NCBI GenBank assembly: GCA_023142975.1
Contig: JAGLIN010000047.1
Span: forward strand, 1-8,485
DNA length: 8,485 nt
Reading direction: 5' to 3'
From: Candidatus Parcubacteria bacterium
GTDB taxonomy: Bacteria > Patescibacteriota > Minisyncoccia > JAHIHE01 > JAGLIN01
Both the position numbers and the translations under genes were made by a program. The notes under the pieces are model-generated. The model made no database searches and had not been told where the DNA came from. It saw only the letters and a list, made by a program, of their open reading frames with translations. Numbering within the stretch: position 1 is the stretch's first letter; each line of letters begins with the position of its first letter. Positions 1-6,340 of the stretch are shown here, one piece after another.

Positions 1-120
1 TCCCTTTTCCATTTTTTCATCAGCCGCCTTGAATCCTTTTTCCATAGACACCGCCAAAACACTAATCTTTTTAGACAGATCATTAATAGTTGCTTCTCTT
101 TTTTTCTTTTTTACAGCCAT
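1..120 (-). CDS. Small coiled-coil-like hypothetical protein, N-terminal part only
   Basis: The first 40 codons of a minus-strand gene are visible; the rest lies beyond the left edge. The protein starts MAVKKKKREATINDLSKK and continues with a Lys/Glu-rich, probably helical stretch ending near MEKGFKAADEKMEKG. I recognise the style from small Patescibacteria proteins that begin with a basic tip and a 'TINDLA...KGF' segment before a long coiled coil, but no function is known to me. The ATG at 118-120 is the only good start, and no Shine-Dalgarno sequence precedes it. A good promoter candidate lies at 175-203. It is read in the same direction as the 124-residue membrane protein gene upstream, from which it is separated by about 170 bases holding a palindromic repeat. 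Confidence 0.7.
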   Translation of the reverse strand, partial: MAVKKKKREATINDLSKKISVLAVSMEKGFKAADEKMEKG

Positions 121-174
121 GTGTTAGTTAAAAACCTATAAAGTCAAAAGTTTATAAAATCAAAAACCACCTTC

Positions 175-203
175 ACTATACCACAAAACACAATTGTCAA
201 CAA
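175..203 (-). promoter_or_regulatory. Sigma70-type promoter for the partial gene at the left edge
   Basis: On the minus strand, TTGTTG (198-203) is followed after exactly 17 bases by TATAGT (175-180). The TG one base upstream of the hexamer gives an extended -10 (TGGTATAGT). A consensus TTGACA also overlaps here but sits only 14 bases from the -10. Predicted transcription start is near 168, leaving a leader of about 48 bases before the ATG at 120. Confidence 0.55.
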
Positions 204-231
204 ATTTTTCACCTGTGGATAACTGACGAGC

Positions 232-259
232 GTAGGGGCACAAAATTTTGTGCCCCTAC
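232..259. repeat. Perfect 28-base palindrome, GTAGGGGC family
   Basis: The two 14-base halves (232-245 and 246-259) are exact reverse complements, beginning GTAGGGGCAC and ending GTGCCCCTAC. The GTAG/CTAC ends match the feet of the other REP family in this window. A second half element, TTTGAACCCCTAC, follows at 271-283, just before the stop codon at 289. The element lies in the gap between two minus-strand genes and could also act as a transcript-end hairpin. Confidence 0.85.
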
Positions 260-288
260 CACATCGCCACTTTGAACCCCTACAAAAT

Positions 289-663
289 TTACTTTCCCGC
301 GTCTCGCAAGGCTTCGCCAGCGCTGCTTCCTTCTTCAATTGGACCATAGAAAACAACTTGATCGGGATTTAAATAAAGTTTTTGAGGAGACCACAGCGCG
401 TCTTTCAAAGGAGTGAGTTGAAAATTAGTTTTAGTTTCATCTTCTGCGTCTTTTACCGCTTGTAAACGATAAGCGTTTGTCAGTTTAAATTTTGGCATTG
501 ACAAATATGACAACTTGCCGATATAAATTTCTCCAGTGCTTAAATAAACCACTGAATGCTTTTTACTCATCTGCCATTTTGTATAAAGGCACGATCCCAT
601 TACTCCCGCCGCCGCAATAACCAAAACCGCCGCGACAATAACCAACTTTTTTTTCTTGCTCAT
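289..663 (-). CDS. Small single-TM membrane protein of a Patescibacteria-type family
   Basis: This is a 124-residue protein. Residues 2-6 (SKKKK) are basic, residues 7-27 form one hydrophobic segment (LVIVAAVLVIAAAGVMGS), and the rest should lie outside the membrane. The core reads VVYLSTGEIYIGKLS, then NAYRLQ, KTNFQLTPLKDALWSPQKLYLNP and VVFYGPI (about residues 38-109). I recognise this block order as a recurrent uncharacterised family in Patescibacteria; its function is unknown. Cys25 sits at the end of the TM, but the preceding residues (M-G-S) are a poor lipobox, so I do not call it a lipoprotein. The ATG at 661-663 is preceded by an AT-rich leader with a TATAAT at 690-695 and no Shine-Dalgarno sequence. 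Two different palindromic repeats flank the gene. Confidence 0.85.
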   Translation of the reverse strand: MSKKKKLVIVAAVLVIAAAGVMGSCLYTKWQMSKKHSVVYLSTGEIYIGKLSYLSMPKFKLTNAYRLQAVKDAEDETKTNFQLTPLKDALWSPQKLYLNPDQVVFYGPIEEGSSAGEALRDAGK

Positions 664-689
664 AGTTGTTTGTTAGGTTAAATTAATAA

Positions 690-695
690 ATTATA
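690..695 (-). promoter_or_regulatory. -10 element (TATAAT) upstream of the 124-residue membrane protein
   Basis: A perfect TATAAT on the minus strand lies 26 bases before the ATG at 663. No acceptable -35 is present at 16-18 bases, because that position falls in the repeat at 711-733. The promoter is therefore only half supported. Confidence 0.35.
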
Positions 696-710
696 AAATA
701 ATAGTATTGT

Positions 711-733
711 CACCCTGAGCTTGTCGAAGGGTG
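711..733. repeat. Short hairpin repeat, CACCCTGAGC...AGGGTG family
   Basis: CACCCT (711-716) and AGGGTG (728-733) pair around the loop GAGCTTGTCGA. I recognise this as a widespread bacterial intergenic repeat. It lies between the MNT gene stop (762) and the next promoter, so it may have landed at a transcription boundary. Confidence 0.75.
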
Positions 734-761
734 GCAAACACGCTAACTTTACAAACTCAAG

Positions 762-1076
762 CTAAGCAATCTTAATCCCCGTTTTTTTAATCTCATAAAC
801 CATTGGATCGCATTCATCCTCAAAATCTTTTACCGTAAAACCATGCGGTTCAATTATAGAATCAACTTCTCTTCTAATATGCCATAATGAATTCTCATTC
901 TCATCTCTATTTCTTCTTAATTTATCTGAAATAACTGCCACATCAATATCGCTCCACTTGTGTGATTGCCCCTTAGCATAAGATCCAAATAAATAAATAG
1001 CGGAAAACGGATAATTATTTTCTTTTAATTTCTCCGCATATTTTTTAACTATTTTTTTTGCTTCAATTTTTGACAT
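762..1076 (-). CDS. Minimal nucleotidyltransferase (MNT), antitoxin half of a HEPN/MNT module
   Basis: This 104-residue protein has the DNA polymerase beta-like nucleotidyltransferase signature. Residues 28-36 read YLFGSYAKG, followed by WSDIDVAVIS (41-50), which supplies the two metal-binding aspartates D43 and D45. A third acidic residue is likely D72 in VDSIIEPHGF. In characterised HEPN/MNT pairs, the MNT protein AMPylates or otherwise neutralises the HEPN RNase. That is family knowledge; here it is inference. The length is typical of stand-alone MNT proteins. The ATG at 1076 lies inside the tail of the upstream HEPN remnant (overlap 1049-1076), a layout usual for this module. No Shine-Dalgarno sequence is seen, so translation was probably coupled to the HEPN frame. 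Because that HEPN gene looks broken, the MNT may now be an orphan. Confidence 0.88.
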   Translation of the reverse strand: MSKIEAKKIVKKYAEKLKENNYPFSAIYLFGSYAKGQSHKWSDIDVAVISDKLRRNRDENENSLWHIRREVDSIIEPHGFTVKDFEDECDPMVYEIKKTGIKIA

Positions 1077-1233
1077 AGCTTTTTGTATAGTTTAATAATT
1101 TCATCAAAATACTTTTCGGTATATTCTTTATCACATTGTTTATAAAATTGTAACTTATATTCTGGATAACGGGCACGAATATTAAATTTATTTACAACTA
1201 CTTTACAATTTTTTTAACATCTTCTTTTTTCAT
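1049..1233 (-). pseudogene. Decayed HEPN-domain toxin gene, internally deleted and frameshifted
   Basis: An ATG at 1231-1233 opens MKKEDVKKIVK and hits TAG at 1198-1200. In the next frame, directly after this, the sequence reads VNKFNIRARYPEYK, then QFYKQCDKEYTEKYFDEI and IKLYKKL, ending at TAG 1049-1051. The first piece resembles the start of HEPN proteins and the second their C-terminal helix region (RYPEYK...FYKQC). The central part, about 80 residues including the catalytic R-x4-6-H motif, is absent. A strong promoter (1250-1278) and the original start codon survive, and the following MNT gene is intact. I infer an internal deletion with loss of frame, which inactivates the toxin. A sequencing error cannot explain the missing centre. 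Confidence 0.65.
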
Positions 1234-1249
1234 TTTTACTTCTATTCTT

Positions 1250-1278
1250 ATTATACAAAATTAAAAAAACAGCGTCAA
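1250..1278 (-). promoter_or_regulatory. Strong sigma70-type promoter of the HEPN/MNT locus
   Basis: TTGACG (1273-1278) and TATAAT (1250-1255) on the minus strand are separated by exactly 17 bases. Predicted start of transcription is near 1243, giving a leader of about 10 bases before the ATG at 1233. This is the closest match to consensus in the window, and it drives a locus whose first gene is broken. Confidence 0.75.
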
Positions 1279-1298
1279 CTCTACAGACTCTATAGACT

Positions 1299-1532
1299 TT
1301 ATTCTCCAACAATTATTTCTTCCCCGCTTTCAATAACGACTACATCTTCGTCGCTTTCAATAATAATCTCGCTTTCTTTTTTACTGCTTGTGATTGGGAT
1401 CGTAGTATTGGCGTTGTTGCTAATATTATCTTCTTGCGTTTTATTATTTTTTTCTTCGCGCGAAAAAATTATGCAGATAATTATGGCAACTACGGCTAAG
1501 CAGATTAAGCTATATTTTATTTTGTGATTCAT
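1299..1532 (-). CDS. Small membrane peptide with an acidic tail
   Basis: This 77-residue protein has a short basic start (MNHKIKY) and one strongly hydrophobic segment at about residues 8-23 (SLICLAVVAIIICIIF). A polar Asn/Thr/Ser linker follows, then a C-terminal acidic strand-like stretch (about 53-77) in which Glu/Asp alternate with Ile/Val, for example SEIIIESDEDVVVIES. I do not recognise a family. It is predicted to be anchored in the membrane by the N-terminus. A promoter with TATAAT sits just upstream (1558-1586), and the ATG has no Shine-Dalgarno sequence. It lies between the HEPN/MNT locus and the transposase and appears to be its own transcription unit. The existence of a dedicated promoter raises my confidence that it is real. 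Confidence 0.6.
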   Translation of the reverse strand: MNHKIKYSLICLAVVAIIICIIFSREEKNNKTQEDNISNNANTTIPITSSKKESEIIIESDEDVVVIESGEEIIVGE

Positions 1533-1557
1533 AAATTAAAACTATTTTAATATTTTT

Positions 1558-1586
1558 ATTATACCCCAAAAAGTCTAAAAGAACAA
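1558..1586 (-). promoter_or_regulatory. Promoter of the 77-residue membrane peptide
   Basis: TTGTTC (1581-1586) is followed after 17 bases by TATAAT (1558-1563) on the minus strand. The expected start near 1551 leaves a leader of about 19 bases before the ATG at 1532. The -35 is weak (TTG only), but spacing and -10 are ideal. Confidence 0.55.
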
Positions 1587-1631
1587 AATGACCGCTTCAG
1601 TAATTAAAAGATTTCTAAAATAAATTGATAT

Positions 1632-2324
1632 TCAAAAATTCTCTGGATTATTTTTGTCAAATTCCCATTTTAAAACATTCTCAAAAATATATTTTCTGAT
1701 TTTATTTAGTTCTTTTTCATTTCTAATAATTCGATCATAAAACCGCGGTTGCCACGCGAAATTGTCACACCCCATTTTACCAATTTCAAATTTGCATCGT
1801 CCTTTATACCAACGAATAATTTCACCCAAACCATTTTTACCCATCGGATTATTTCTACCAGTAACGCCCCCCGTAACGCAATTCATTGCGTCTCGATTAT
1901 AATCCATATCATCGCCCCCCGTAGAGACGCGATTTATCGCGTCTCGGTTCGCGCATCCAAACAATTTATATTCTCGCGCGTGGTTGAGACGCGATAAATC
2001 GCCGTCTCTACGACATAATTCGTCGCCGTTCGCGCGATGCGCAAAACCATTTATTCCGATGATGCCGTGGTTGTGATTTGGCATTATGGAAAATTCGTCT
2101 AATTCTACAAATGGAAAATGTTTGGGAATTTCCAGCCAATATTTTTTTATAATTTTTCCAATTTCTGATAAATTCATTTTGCCGTCTGTGATGTTTCCAA
2201 AAAACTGTTCCATATTTTTCGCGCAAATGGTCACAAAATACCAGCCGTCGCTGGTATAATCATATCCCAATTTCCGCGCTGATTTTATTCTGTATATGTT
2301 TTTATATTTATTTTCTGTTTCCAT
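1632..2324 (-). CDS. REP-associated tyrosine transposase (RAYT, Y1/HUH, IS200-like)
   Basis: This is a 230-residue single-strand DNA transposase of the family that moves or processes REP palindromes. Conserved blocks are DGWYFVTICAKN (27-38), the HUH motif in MPNHNHGIIGI (81-91; His84 and His86), GEIIRWYKGRCKFEI (167-181), and FAWQPRFYDRIIRNEKEL (189-206) with the likely nucleophile Tyr196. It ends LKWEFDKNNPENF, usual for the family. I chose the ATG at 2322-2324. A TTG at 2342 would extend it by six residues, but those codons overlap the TATAAT box. Between the HUH and Tyr blocks (about residues 92-160) lies an unusually long, Arg/Asn-rich insert. Residues about 104-135 and 144-151 are translations of REP palindromes, so the gene carries its own family's repeats in frame. 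The catalytic blocks are intact and there is no internal stop. Confidence 0.92.
   Translation of the reverse strand: METENKYKNIYRIKSARKLGYDYTSDGWYFVTICAKNMEQFFGNITDGKMNLSEIGKIIKKYWLEIPKHFPFVELDEFSIMPNHNHGIIGINGFAHRANGDELCRRDGDLSRLNHAREYKLFGCANRDAINRVSTGGDDMDYNRDAMNCVTGGVTGRNNPMGKNGLGEIIRWYKGRCKFEIGKMGCDNFAWQPRFYDRIIRNEKELNKIRKYIFENVLKWEFDKNNPENF
1873..1894. repeat. Degenerate REP palindrome inside the transposase gene
   Basis: ACGCAAT (1875-1881) pairs with ATTGCGT (1884-1890) across a two-base loop, bordered by GTA and CTC as in the full REPs. A further GTAACGC stands at 1861-1867. It encodes about residues 144-151 of the transposase (RDAMNCVT) and looks like an older relative of the 1921-2014 element. 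Confidence 0.6.
1921..2014. repeat. REPIN copy 1 (two inverted REPs) inside the transposase gene
   Basis: The left REP begins GTAG (1921-1924). Its hairpin GAGACGCGAT/ATCGCGTCTC occupies 1924-1933 and 1936-1945, with a two-base loop. The right REP is inverted (1986-2011), ends CTAC (2008-2011), and has one bulged base in its stem. A 40-base spacer separates them. GTAG at the foot of a hairpin and paired inverted REPs are the accepted hallmarks of RAYT substrates. The sequence is nearly identical to the element at 2387-2481, differing by one substitution and one single-base indel. It is read through as about residues 104-135 of the RAYT. Confidence 0.9.
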
Positions 2325-2330
2325 ATTTGT

Positions 2331-2339
2331 ATTATACCA
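2331..2339 (-). promoter_or_regulatory. Extended -10 promoter of the transposase, probably leaderless
   Basis: The minus strand reads TGGTATAAT, a perfect -10 with the TGn extension, ending only 6 bases before the ATG at 2324. Transcription would start at or next to the A of the ATG, giving a leaderless mRNA. No -35 consensus is present at 16-18 bases; that position lies in REP A (2347-2372). Confidence 0.6.
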
Positions 2340-2346
2340 CAAACCC

Positions 2347-2372
2347 GTAGAGACGGCGATTTATCGCGTCTC
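2347..2372. repeat. REP A, solitary REP next to the transposase promoter
   Basis: GTAG (2347-2350) is followed by a hairpin of the GAGACG(G)CGAT/ATCGCGTCTC type. It has the same extra G that distinguishes REPIN copy 2 from copy 1, and it points the same way as the left arm of copy 2. Confidence 0.85.
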
Positions 2373-2386
2373 AATTTAGCGATGAT

Positions 2387-2481
2387 GTAGAGACGGCGAT
2401 TTATCGCGTCTCGGTTCGCGCATCCAAACAATTTATATTCTTGCGCGTGGTTGAGACGCGATAAATCGCCGTCTCTACGAC
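2387..2481. repeat. REPIN copy 2, upstream of the transposase gene
   Basis: The left REP (2387-2412, GTAG foot) and inverted right REP (2453-2478, CTAC foot) flank a 40-base spacer. The 95 bases match 1921-2014 except for one inserted G in the left arm and one C/T change in the spacer. With REP A and REP D it forms an ordered A>B> <C<D cluster in the 326 bases between the transposase start and the S-layer gene stop. No gene is supported there; short open frames are only translations of the repeats. Confidence 0.9.
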
Positions 2482-2514
2482 GCATCATTGTAATAATTCA
2501 TTTTTTGCGCGGAC

Positions 2515-2540
2515 AGAGACGCGATAAATCGCGTCTCTAC
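2515..2540. repeat. REP D, inverted solitary REP
   Basis: GAGACGCGAT (2516-2525) pairs with ATCGCGTCTC (2528-2537), and the element ends in CTAC (2537-2540). It is the mirror orientation of REP A, so A and D form an outer inverted pair around REPIN copy 2. It sits 6 bases before the terminator. Confidence 0.85.
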
Positions 2541-2546
2541 GACATC

Positions 2547-2578
2547 AAAAACACCCCCGATTTCTCGGGGGTGTTTTT
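2547..2578. terminator. Bidirectional rho-independent terminator after the S-layer gene
   Basis: A perfect 10-bp stem, ACACCCCCGA/TCGGGGGTGT (2551-2560 and 2565-2574), has the four-base loop TTTC and is flanked by A-runs and T-runs on both sides. On the minus strand it follows the S-layer stop codon (2651) by about 75 bases and ends that transcript. In the other direction the T-run is longer (7 T), but no plus-strand gene is seen. Confidence 0.92.
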
Positions 2579-2650
2579 TTGATTGGCGATAACCTTCATT
2601 ATTATCCCAACCTGTCGATTTTAGCTATCGAGAAACTTCAAACGATCAAA

Positions 2651-5600
2651 CTAATAACTCAAGCTCTGATAATCAGATGGCAGAGTCTTCGCCATATAGC
2701 CATTTGTCCAATCCTCCGAAGATGAACCAGATGTAGCACTATGAGAAGTACCAGCCGAATTGTCAGACCAGATGAAATTAGCATTATATTCTGTTCCGCC
2801 ACCACCTACCAAAGTATCTAATACTAATAATTCATTGGCATTGGTACTGTCAAGGAAAGCAGTACGAACAGCGCTTTCTCGAGCAGCAGCAAGTCTAGTT
2901 ATAATAGAATCATACTGCGCAGCACCAGTAATTGCGGCCTTCAAGAGATAAGTCTTAGAATTACCTTTGGAAATAACTTCCTCGCTAGTGAACTCAATCA
3001 AAATTTTACTTTGACCTTCATAAGCAGTACCACCAGCACCATCTCCAGAAGTAATAGTAATAGCAGTTCCTGGATCAGATGCGTCATAAATTGCAGGAGA
3101 AGCAATCGTCAAGTCAGTCGAAACAGCAGCATCAGCATCGCTCAAAGTAAGATCAAATGTTAGTTTTTTAACAGCAACATCAGCGCCACTATTAGCAGTA
3201 ATCTTGAATTTGGCAATAGTCATTGTACCATTAGCAAGTGTTTCAGAAGGCAGTGTTTCAAGAGAAATAGTCGGAACAGTTTTTCTTACTGTCATTGAAC
3301 TACCATTTCTAGCGGTAATACTAGTTGTTTTGTCGCCAGAATCAACACCCTCTGCTTCAAATCCGCTGGCGCTTAAACCAAACTGTGGCTGATTACCTGA
3401 ATCAGCGCCGTCAGCAATGGTGTTCAGATTAACTTTAATTGTCACAACAGCACTATCATCTTTCGGCACATACATTTCTTCTCCCGCAGCAAGAGTAAAG
3501 TTAGCATCGCCAGATGACAGATAGCCAGTAGCGGTTCCTGTTCCGCTTTCTTTAGGATAACTAATTGTTACATCTACAATTTCATCATCACCATAAGTGG
3601 CATTGCCCACATTAGTAATTCTCATCTTAGTAACTTTCATTGCTTCATAAGTAGCAGATAATTTAACTTTACTGAATTCAACATCACTCGTTCCAGCAAC
3701 AACAATTGTAGAGGTTGGAGTGGCGCTATCAACAGCAGAAACAATAGTACCAGTAGCGCGAACAAGATGTTTGATAGTTGGAGCCGTGGTAGTACCATCA
3801 ACTTTGTCACCATTAATTGAAGAGCTAGCAGTAAGTGTAATAGTATTACTATCATCATCAGTCGCTGTCACATCAGTACTGTTTAAAGTAAGATAATAAT
3901 AATCATCGTTACTTACACCACAGTTTGAAGTGAGATTAGCTTTGACAACTAATTTCTTCGTCACTCCAGCATCAATTGTCCAACTCAAATTAGTGAAAGA
4001 CAGCACTCCTGTAGCGCTTGGAGATTCGGTGGTACCAACTTGAGTAGCACCATCCCAAAGAGAAACTGAGAGAACGACATCATCAAACTCCCCAACAGTA
4101 TAAGAAGCTGCGTTACTGAGATCACCCACACCAGTCAAACTAATAGCGCTAATAAGAGCAGCGCTTTGTGTTCCAGCAGTAAAGCTCAAACCAAGACTAT
4201 CAACATCAGTCGCTCTTTTTACTCTTGTAGAACTGACTGGAGTAGAAGCGAGAACTACTGCTAAGCTAGATGATTTAACAGTCAGGCTATTTCCAACATT
4301 AGCAATGTAAGGAACAATGTCAGTAGAAGCGGTTAGGTATTGTCCGCTATCTACTTCACGAATACTCGTATCGCCAAATGCGGAAATAGTTGTAGCGAAG
4401 GAATCATTAAGGAAGTCGCTTGCGGTAACTTCAGAACTTCTAATATCAACTGTAAAAGCCAGGTTTAAGGTTTCGCCAGCATCAATATAGAAAGAATCAG
4501 TAAAAGTAACTAAACCACTTGAAGTATTATTAGCTGTGCAAGAATATTCTCTTGGTCCCATTAAAGTTTTGCCAGTATCTACATCAATAATTTTCAAGTC
4601 AGTAAAGGTTTCTGTAGTTCCACCGCAGGCATATCCATTACCGCTAACAGCAGTTCCATCGATCGTCATTCCAATACTCTTAACTTCAACCTGTTGTTCA
4701 TTGGCTGTCATAGCAAATTCATAGAAATGAACATCTTGACCGCCCTTAGAAACGTCAGAGGTAGATGGACCATTATGAGCAACTGTTACTCTTCCACCCT
4801 GTGAAGTAACTTCGATATATTTAGTACCTGTAGAAGAACCATCAAAGGTTCCTGAAGTATCAATGTCTATGTAAGCACCAACATCATAAGTTGCGTCAAC
4901 AGCTAATATATCAGCACTGTACTCAACATAGGTCTTAACGGTCAATCCCGAACGACCTGCCAAAGCGCCTTTAACCTGGAATACTCTAGTAATGCCTTGA
5001 GCAATTGTATAAGGCGTGTCTAAAGCAAAGACCATGTAGTCGCCAGTCATTTCTGTTACAGAAGCCACTAATTCACTGCCAGCATATAATCCCACATCAG
5101 AAACATTGGCGCTGTTAGTAGTACCCGCATTAATTAAAGTAATGTTTTCTACACTAACATCATTAGCACCAGCTTGCAGTTTGAATTCTGAAAGAATTGC
5201 TCCCGCTTCACCAACGGTAGGGTTAGATGGAGTAGTTCCTTTGGTAACAATTACTGTAGAGACTGATTGAGCACCAATAGATACAGCGTTACCTCTAACA
5301 GGAAAACTACCTGACACATTGTCAGGACCTTCAATAACAGAAGCAGAACTAAGTTCAAAACTATGAATATCACCAGCTGTAGCGCCAGTTGCTACATCAA
5401 CTTTAACACTTAAAGCCTTAACCTCGCCAGCTGACATGCTAATACCTAAATTGGCAAACTCAACGCTGTTAGTGGAAGAACCAATGCTACGACCACTTGT
5501 CAAACGAGTAGCGCCTTCATATAAATAAACATTAGCGAAATCAGAAGCAACACCAACTCCAACTCGATTAACTGTAATACTGTCAACATTAGTTGCTTCA

Positions 5601-6310
5601 CCAGCAGTTAAATTGAATATCATCACTTCCACACTAGATGCTGCTTTCGGCAAAGTCCCAGCCGCTGGAGTATTACTACTTAAAGCAACAGATAAATCAC
5701 CACTTACTACCGGCGCGTCAGGCAAAGTTCCTGCTGAATAGAAAGTCTCTAATTGAGTAGTAGTTGTAATATTCCCAACAGCAGTATAATTACCACCATC
5801 AGTCGCGTTAATCGTATAAATTGAATCACCATCTTCAGAACCAGAAACGCCTAAGAACTCAGCCGCAGTTACATTAACCCAACTCTTTGAGCCAATATCT
5901 CCGTCAGGAGCCATAGCGTAAACTTTTTCGTCAGGATCAGTATCAACTCGGACTAAGCCGGAAGTCGCGTACTCATCCATTACAGATTGAGAAACAGTTT
6001 GAATGTCTCCCCAATTTAAATGTCCATAGCTGTTGAAAACAGTAGGGTTCAAAACTAATCTTTTAAACTTCTTTGTTCCAACAAGCTTTACAATATAGAC
6101 ATCAAGAGATGACAAAGTTGGACTTCCATCAGAGTTGGTAGTGTTTGATTTGATCAAAGCGCCATCAACAACATCCGCCATTACTAAGGATGTGTTTAGG
6201 AATCCTACATTAGACATCACTGTCACTGTCATAACCATAGTCATAACAGAAATAGCTTTCTTGATTGCCTTTTTCTTAATAGATAAACTCATAAAATTTT
6301 TAATCTCCAT
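2651..6310 (-). CDS. Giant S-layer-like secreted surface protein
   Basis: This 1219-residue protein probably forms or decorates the outer cell surface. Residues 8-45 look like a Sec signal peptide: basic SIKKKAIKKA, a Met/Val/Thr-rich hydrophobic core, then SLVMA before DVVDGALI. Residues about 46-180 form a conserved Patescibacteria head (LDVYIVKLVGTKKFKRLVLNP, NSYGHLNWGDI, VYAMAPDGDIGSKSW, SIYTINAT). Then come about six beta-rich, Ig-like repeats starting near 204, 349, 506, 675, 850 and 1006. Their shared pattern is a strand, a 'TP...' turn, then F/L-x-L/A...V-x-x-I-x-L. The C-terminus (1178-1219) holds WSDNSAG...DWTNGYMAKTLPSD, which I recognise as a recurrent tail and suspect is an anchor or sorting signal. 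Only three cysteines occur (562, 591, 797). The annotated ATG is 6310; ATG 6292 (MSLSIKKK) gives a cleaner signal peptide. No motif shows catalysis. Confidence 0.85.
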   Translation of the reverse strand: MEIKNFMSLSIKKKAIKKAISVMTMVMTVTVMSNVGFLNTSLVMADVVDGALIKSNTTNSDGSPTLSSLDVYIVKLVGTKKFKRLVLNPTVFNSYGHLNWGDIQTVSQSVMDEYATSGLVRVDTDPDEKVYAMAPDGDIGSKSWVNVTAAEFLGVSGSEDGDSIYTINATDGGNYTAVGNITTTTQLETFYSAGTLPDAPVVSGDLSVALSSNTPAAGTLPKAASSVEVMIFNLTAGEATNVDSITVNRVGVGVASDFANVYLYEGATRLTSGRSIGSSTNSVEFANLGISMSAGEVKALSVKVDVATGATAGDIHSFELSSASVIEGPDNVSGSFPVRGNAVSIGAQSVSTVIVTKGTTPSNPTVGEAGAILSEFKLQAGANDVSVENITLINAGTTNSANVSDVGLYAGSELVASVTEMTGDYMVFALDTPYTIAQGITRVFQVKGALAGRSGLTVKTYVEYSADILAVDATYDVGAYIDIDTSGTFDGSSTGTKYIEVTSQGGRVTVAHNGPSTSDVSKGGQDVHFYEFAMTANEQQVEVKSIGMTIDGTAVSGNGYACGGTTETFTDLKIIDVDTGKTLMGPREYSCTANNTSSGLVTFTDSFYIDAGETLNLAFTVDIRSSEVTASDFLNDSFATTISAFGDTSIREVDSGQYLTASTDIVPYIANVGNSLTVKSSSLAVVLASTPVSSTRVKRATDVDSLGLSFTAGTQSAALISAISLTGVGDLSNAASYTVGEFDDVVLSVSLWDGATQVGTTESPSATGVLSFTNLSWTIDAGVTKKLVVKANLTSNCGVSNDDYYYLTLNSTDVTATDDDSNTITLTASSSINGDKVDGTTTAPTIKHLVRATGTIVSAVDSATPTSTIVVAGTSDVEFSKVKLSATYEAMKVTKMRITNVGNATYGDDEIVDVTISYPKESGTGTATGYLSSGDANFTLAAGEEMYVPKDDSAVVTIKVNLNTIADGADSGNQPQFGLSASGFEAEGVDSGDKTTSITARNGSSMTVRKTVPTISLETLPSETLANGTMTIAKFKITANSGADVAVKKLTFDLTLSDADAAVSTDLTIASPAIYDASDPGTAITITSGDGAGGTAYEGQSKILIEFTSEEVISKGNSKTYLLKAAITGAAQYDSIITRLAAARESAVRTAFLDSTNANELLVLDTLVGGGGTEYNANFIWSDNSAGTSHSATSGSSSEDWTNGYMAKTLPSDYQSLSY

Positions 6311-6340
6311 AATTTAGAAACGGTGTTGTTTTTTTGGTTT

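Noticed and set aside
144..356. Minus-strand frame overlapping the end of the 124-residue membrane protein
   Set aside because: Runs through the palindrome and the promoter of the next gene, with no domain and a frame different from the well-supported gene.
1749..1997. Plus-strand frame opposite the transposase
   Set aside because: Antisense shadow of a clearly coding frame and the REP palindromes.
2008..2226. Alternative minus-strand frame inside the transposase gene
   Set aside because: The transposase frame contains all family motifs across this region; this frame has none.
2285..2488. A 67-codon minus-strand frame that shares about 30 residues with the transposase
   Set aside because: The shared part is the translation of REPIN copy 2; the rest has no conserved motif, and it overlaps the transposase start. 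It is a by-product of the duplicated repeat, not a gene.
2347..2540. CRISPR-like array of short repeats
   Set aside because: Repeats alternate in orientation, are self-palindromic and have unequal spacing (14, 40 and 36 bases), with no cas genes. They fit REP/REPIN structure.
2611..2635. Small hairpin TCGAT...ATCGA after the S-layer stop codon
   Set aside because: A five-bp stem without a T-run; the strong terminator at 2547-2578 explains the transcript end.
2760..6317. Several 60-80 codon frames on both strands within the S-layer gene
   Set aside because: All lie inside a single 3.6-kb coding frame with consistent domain repeats; they are shadows.
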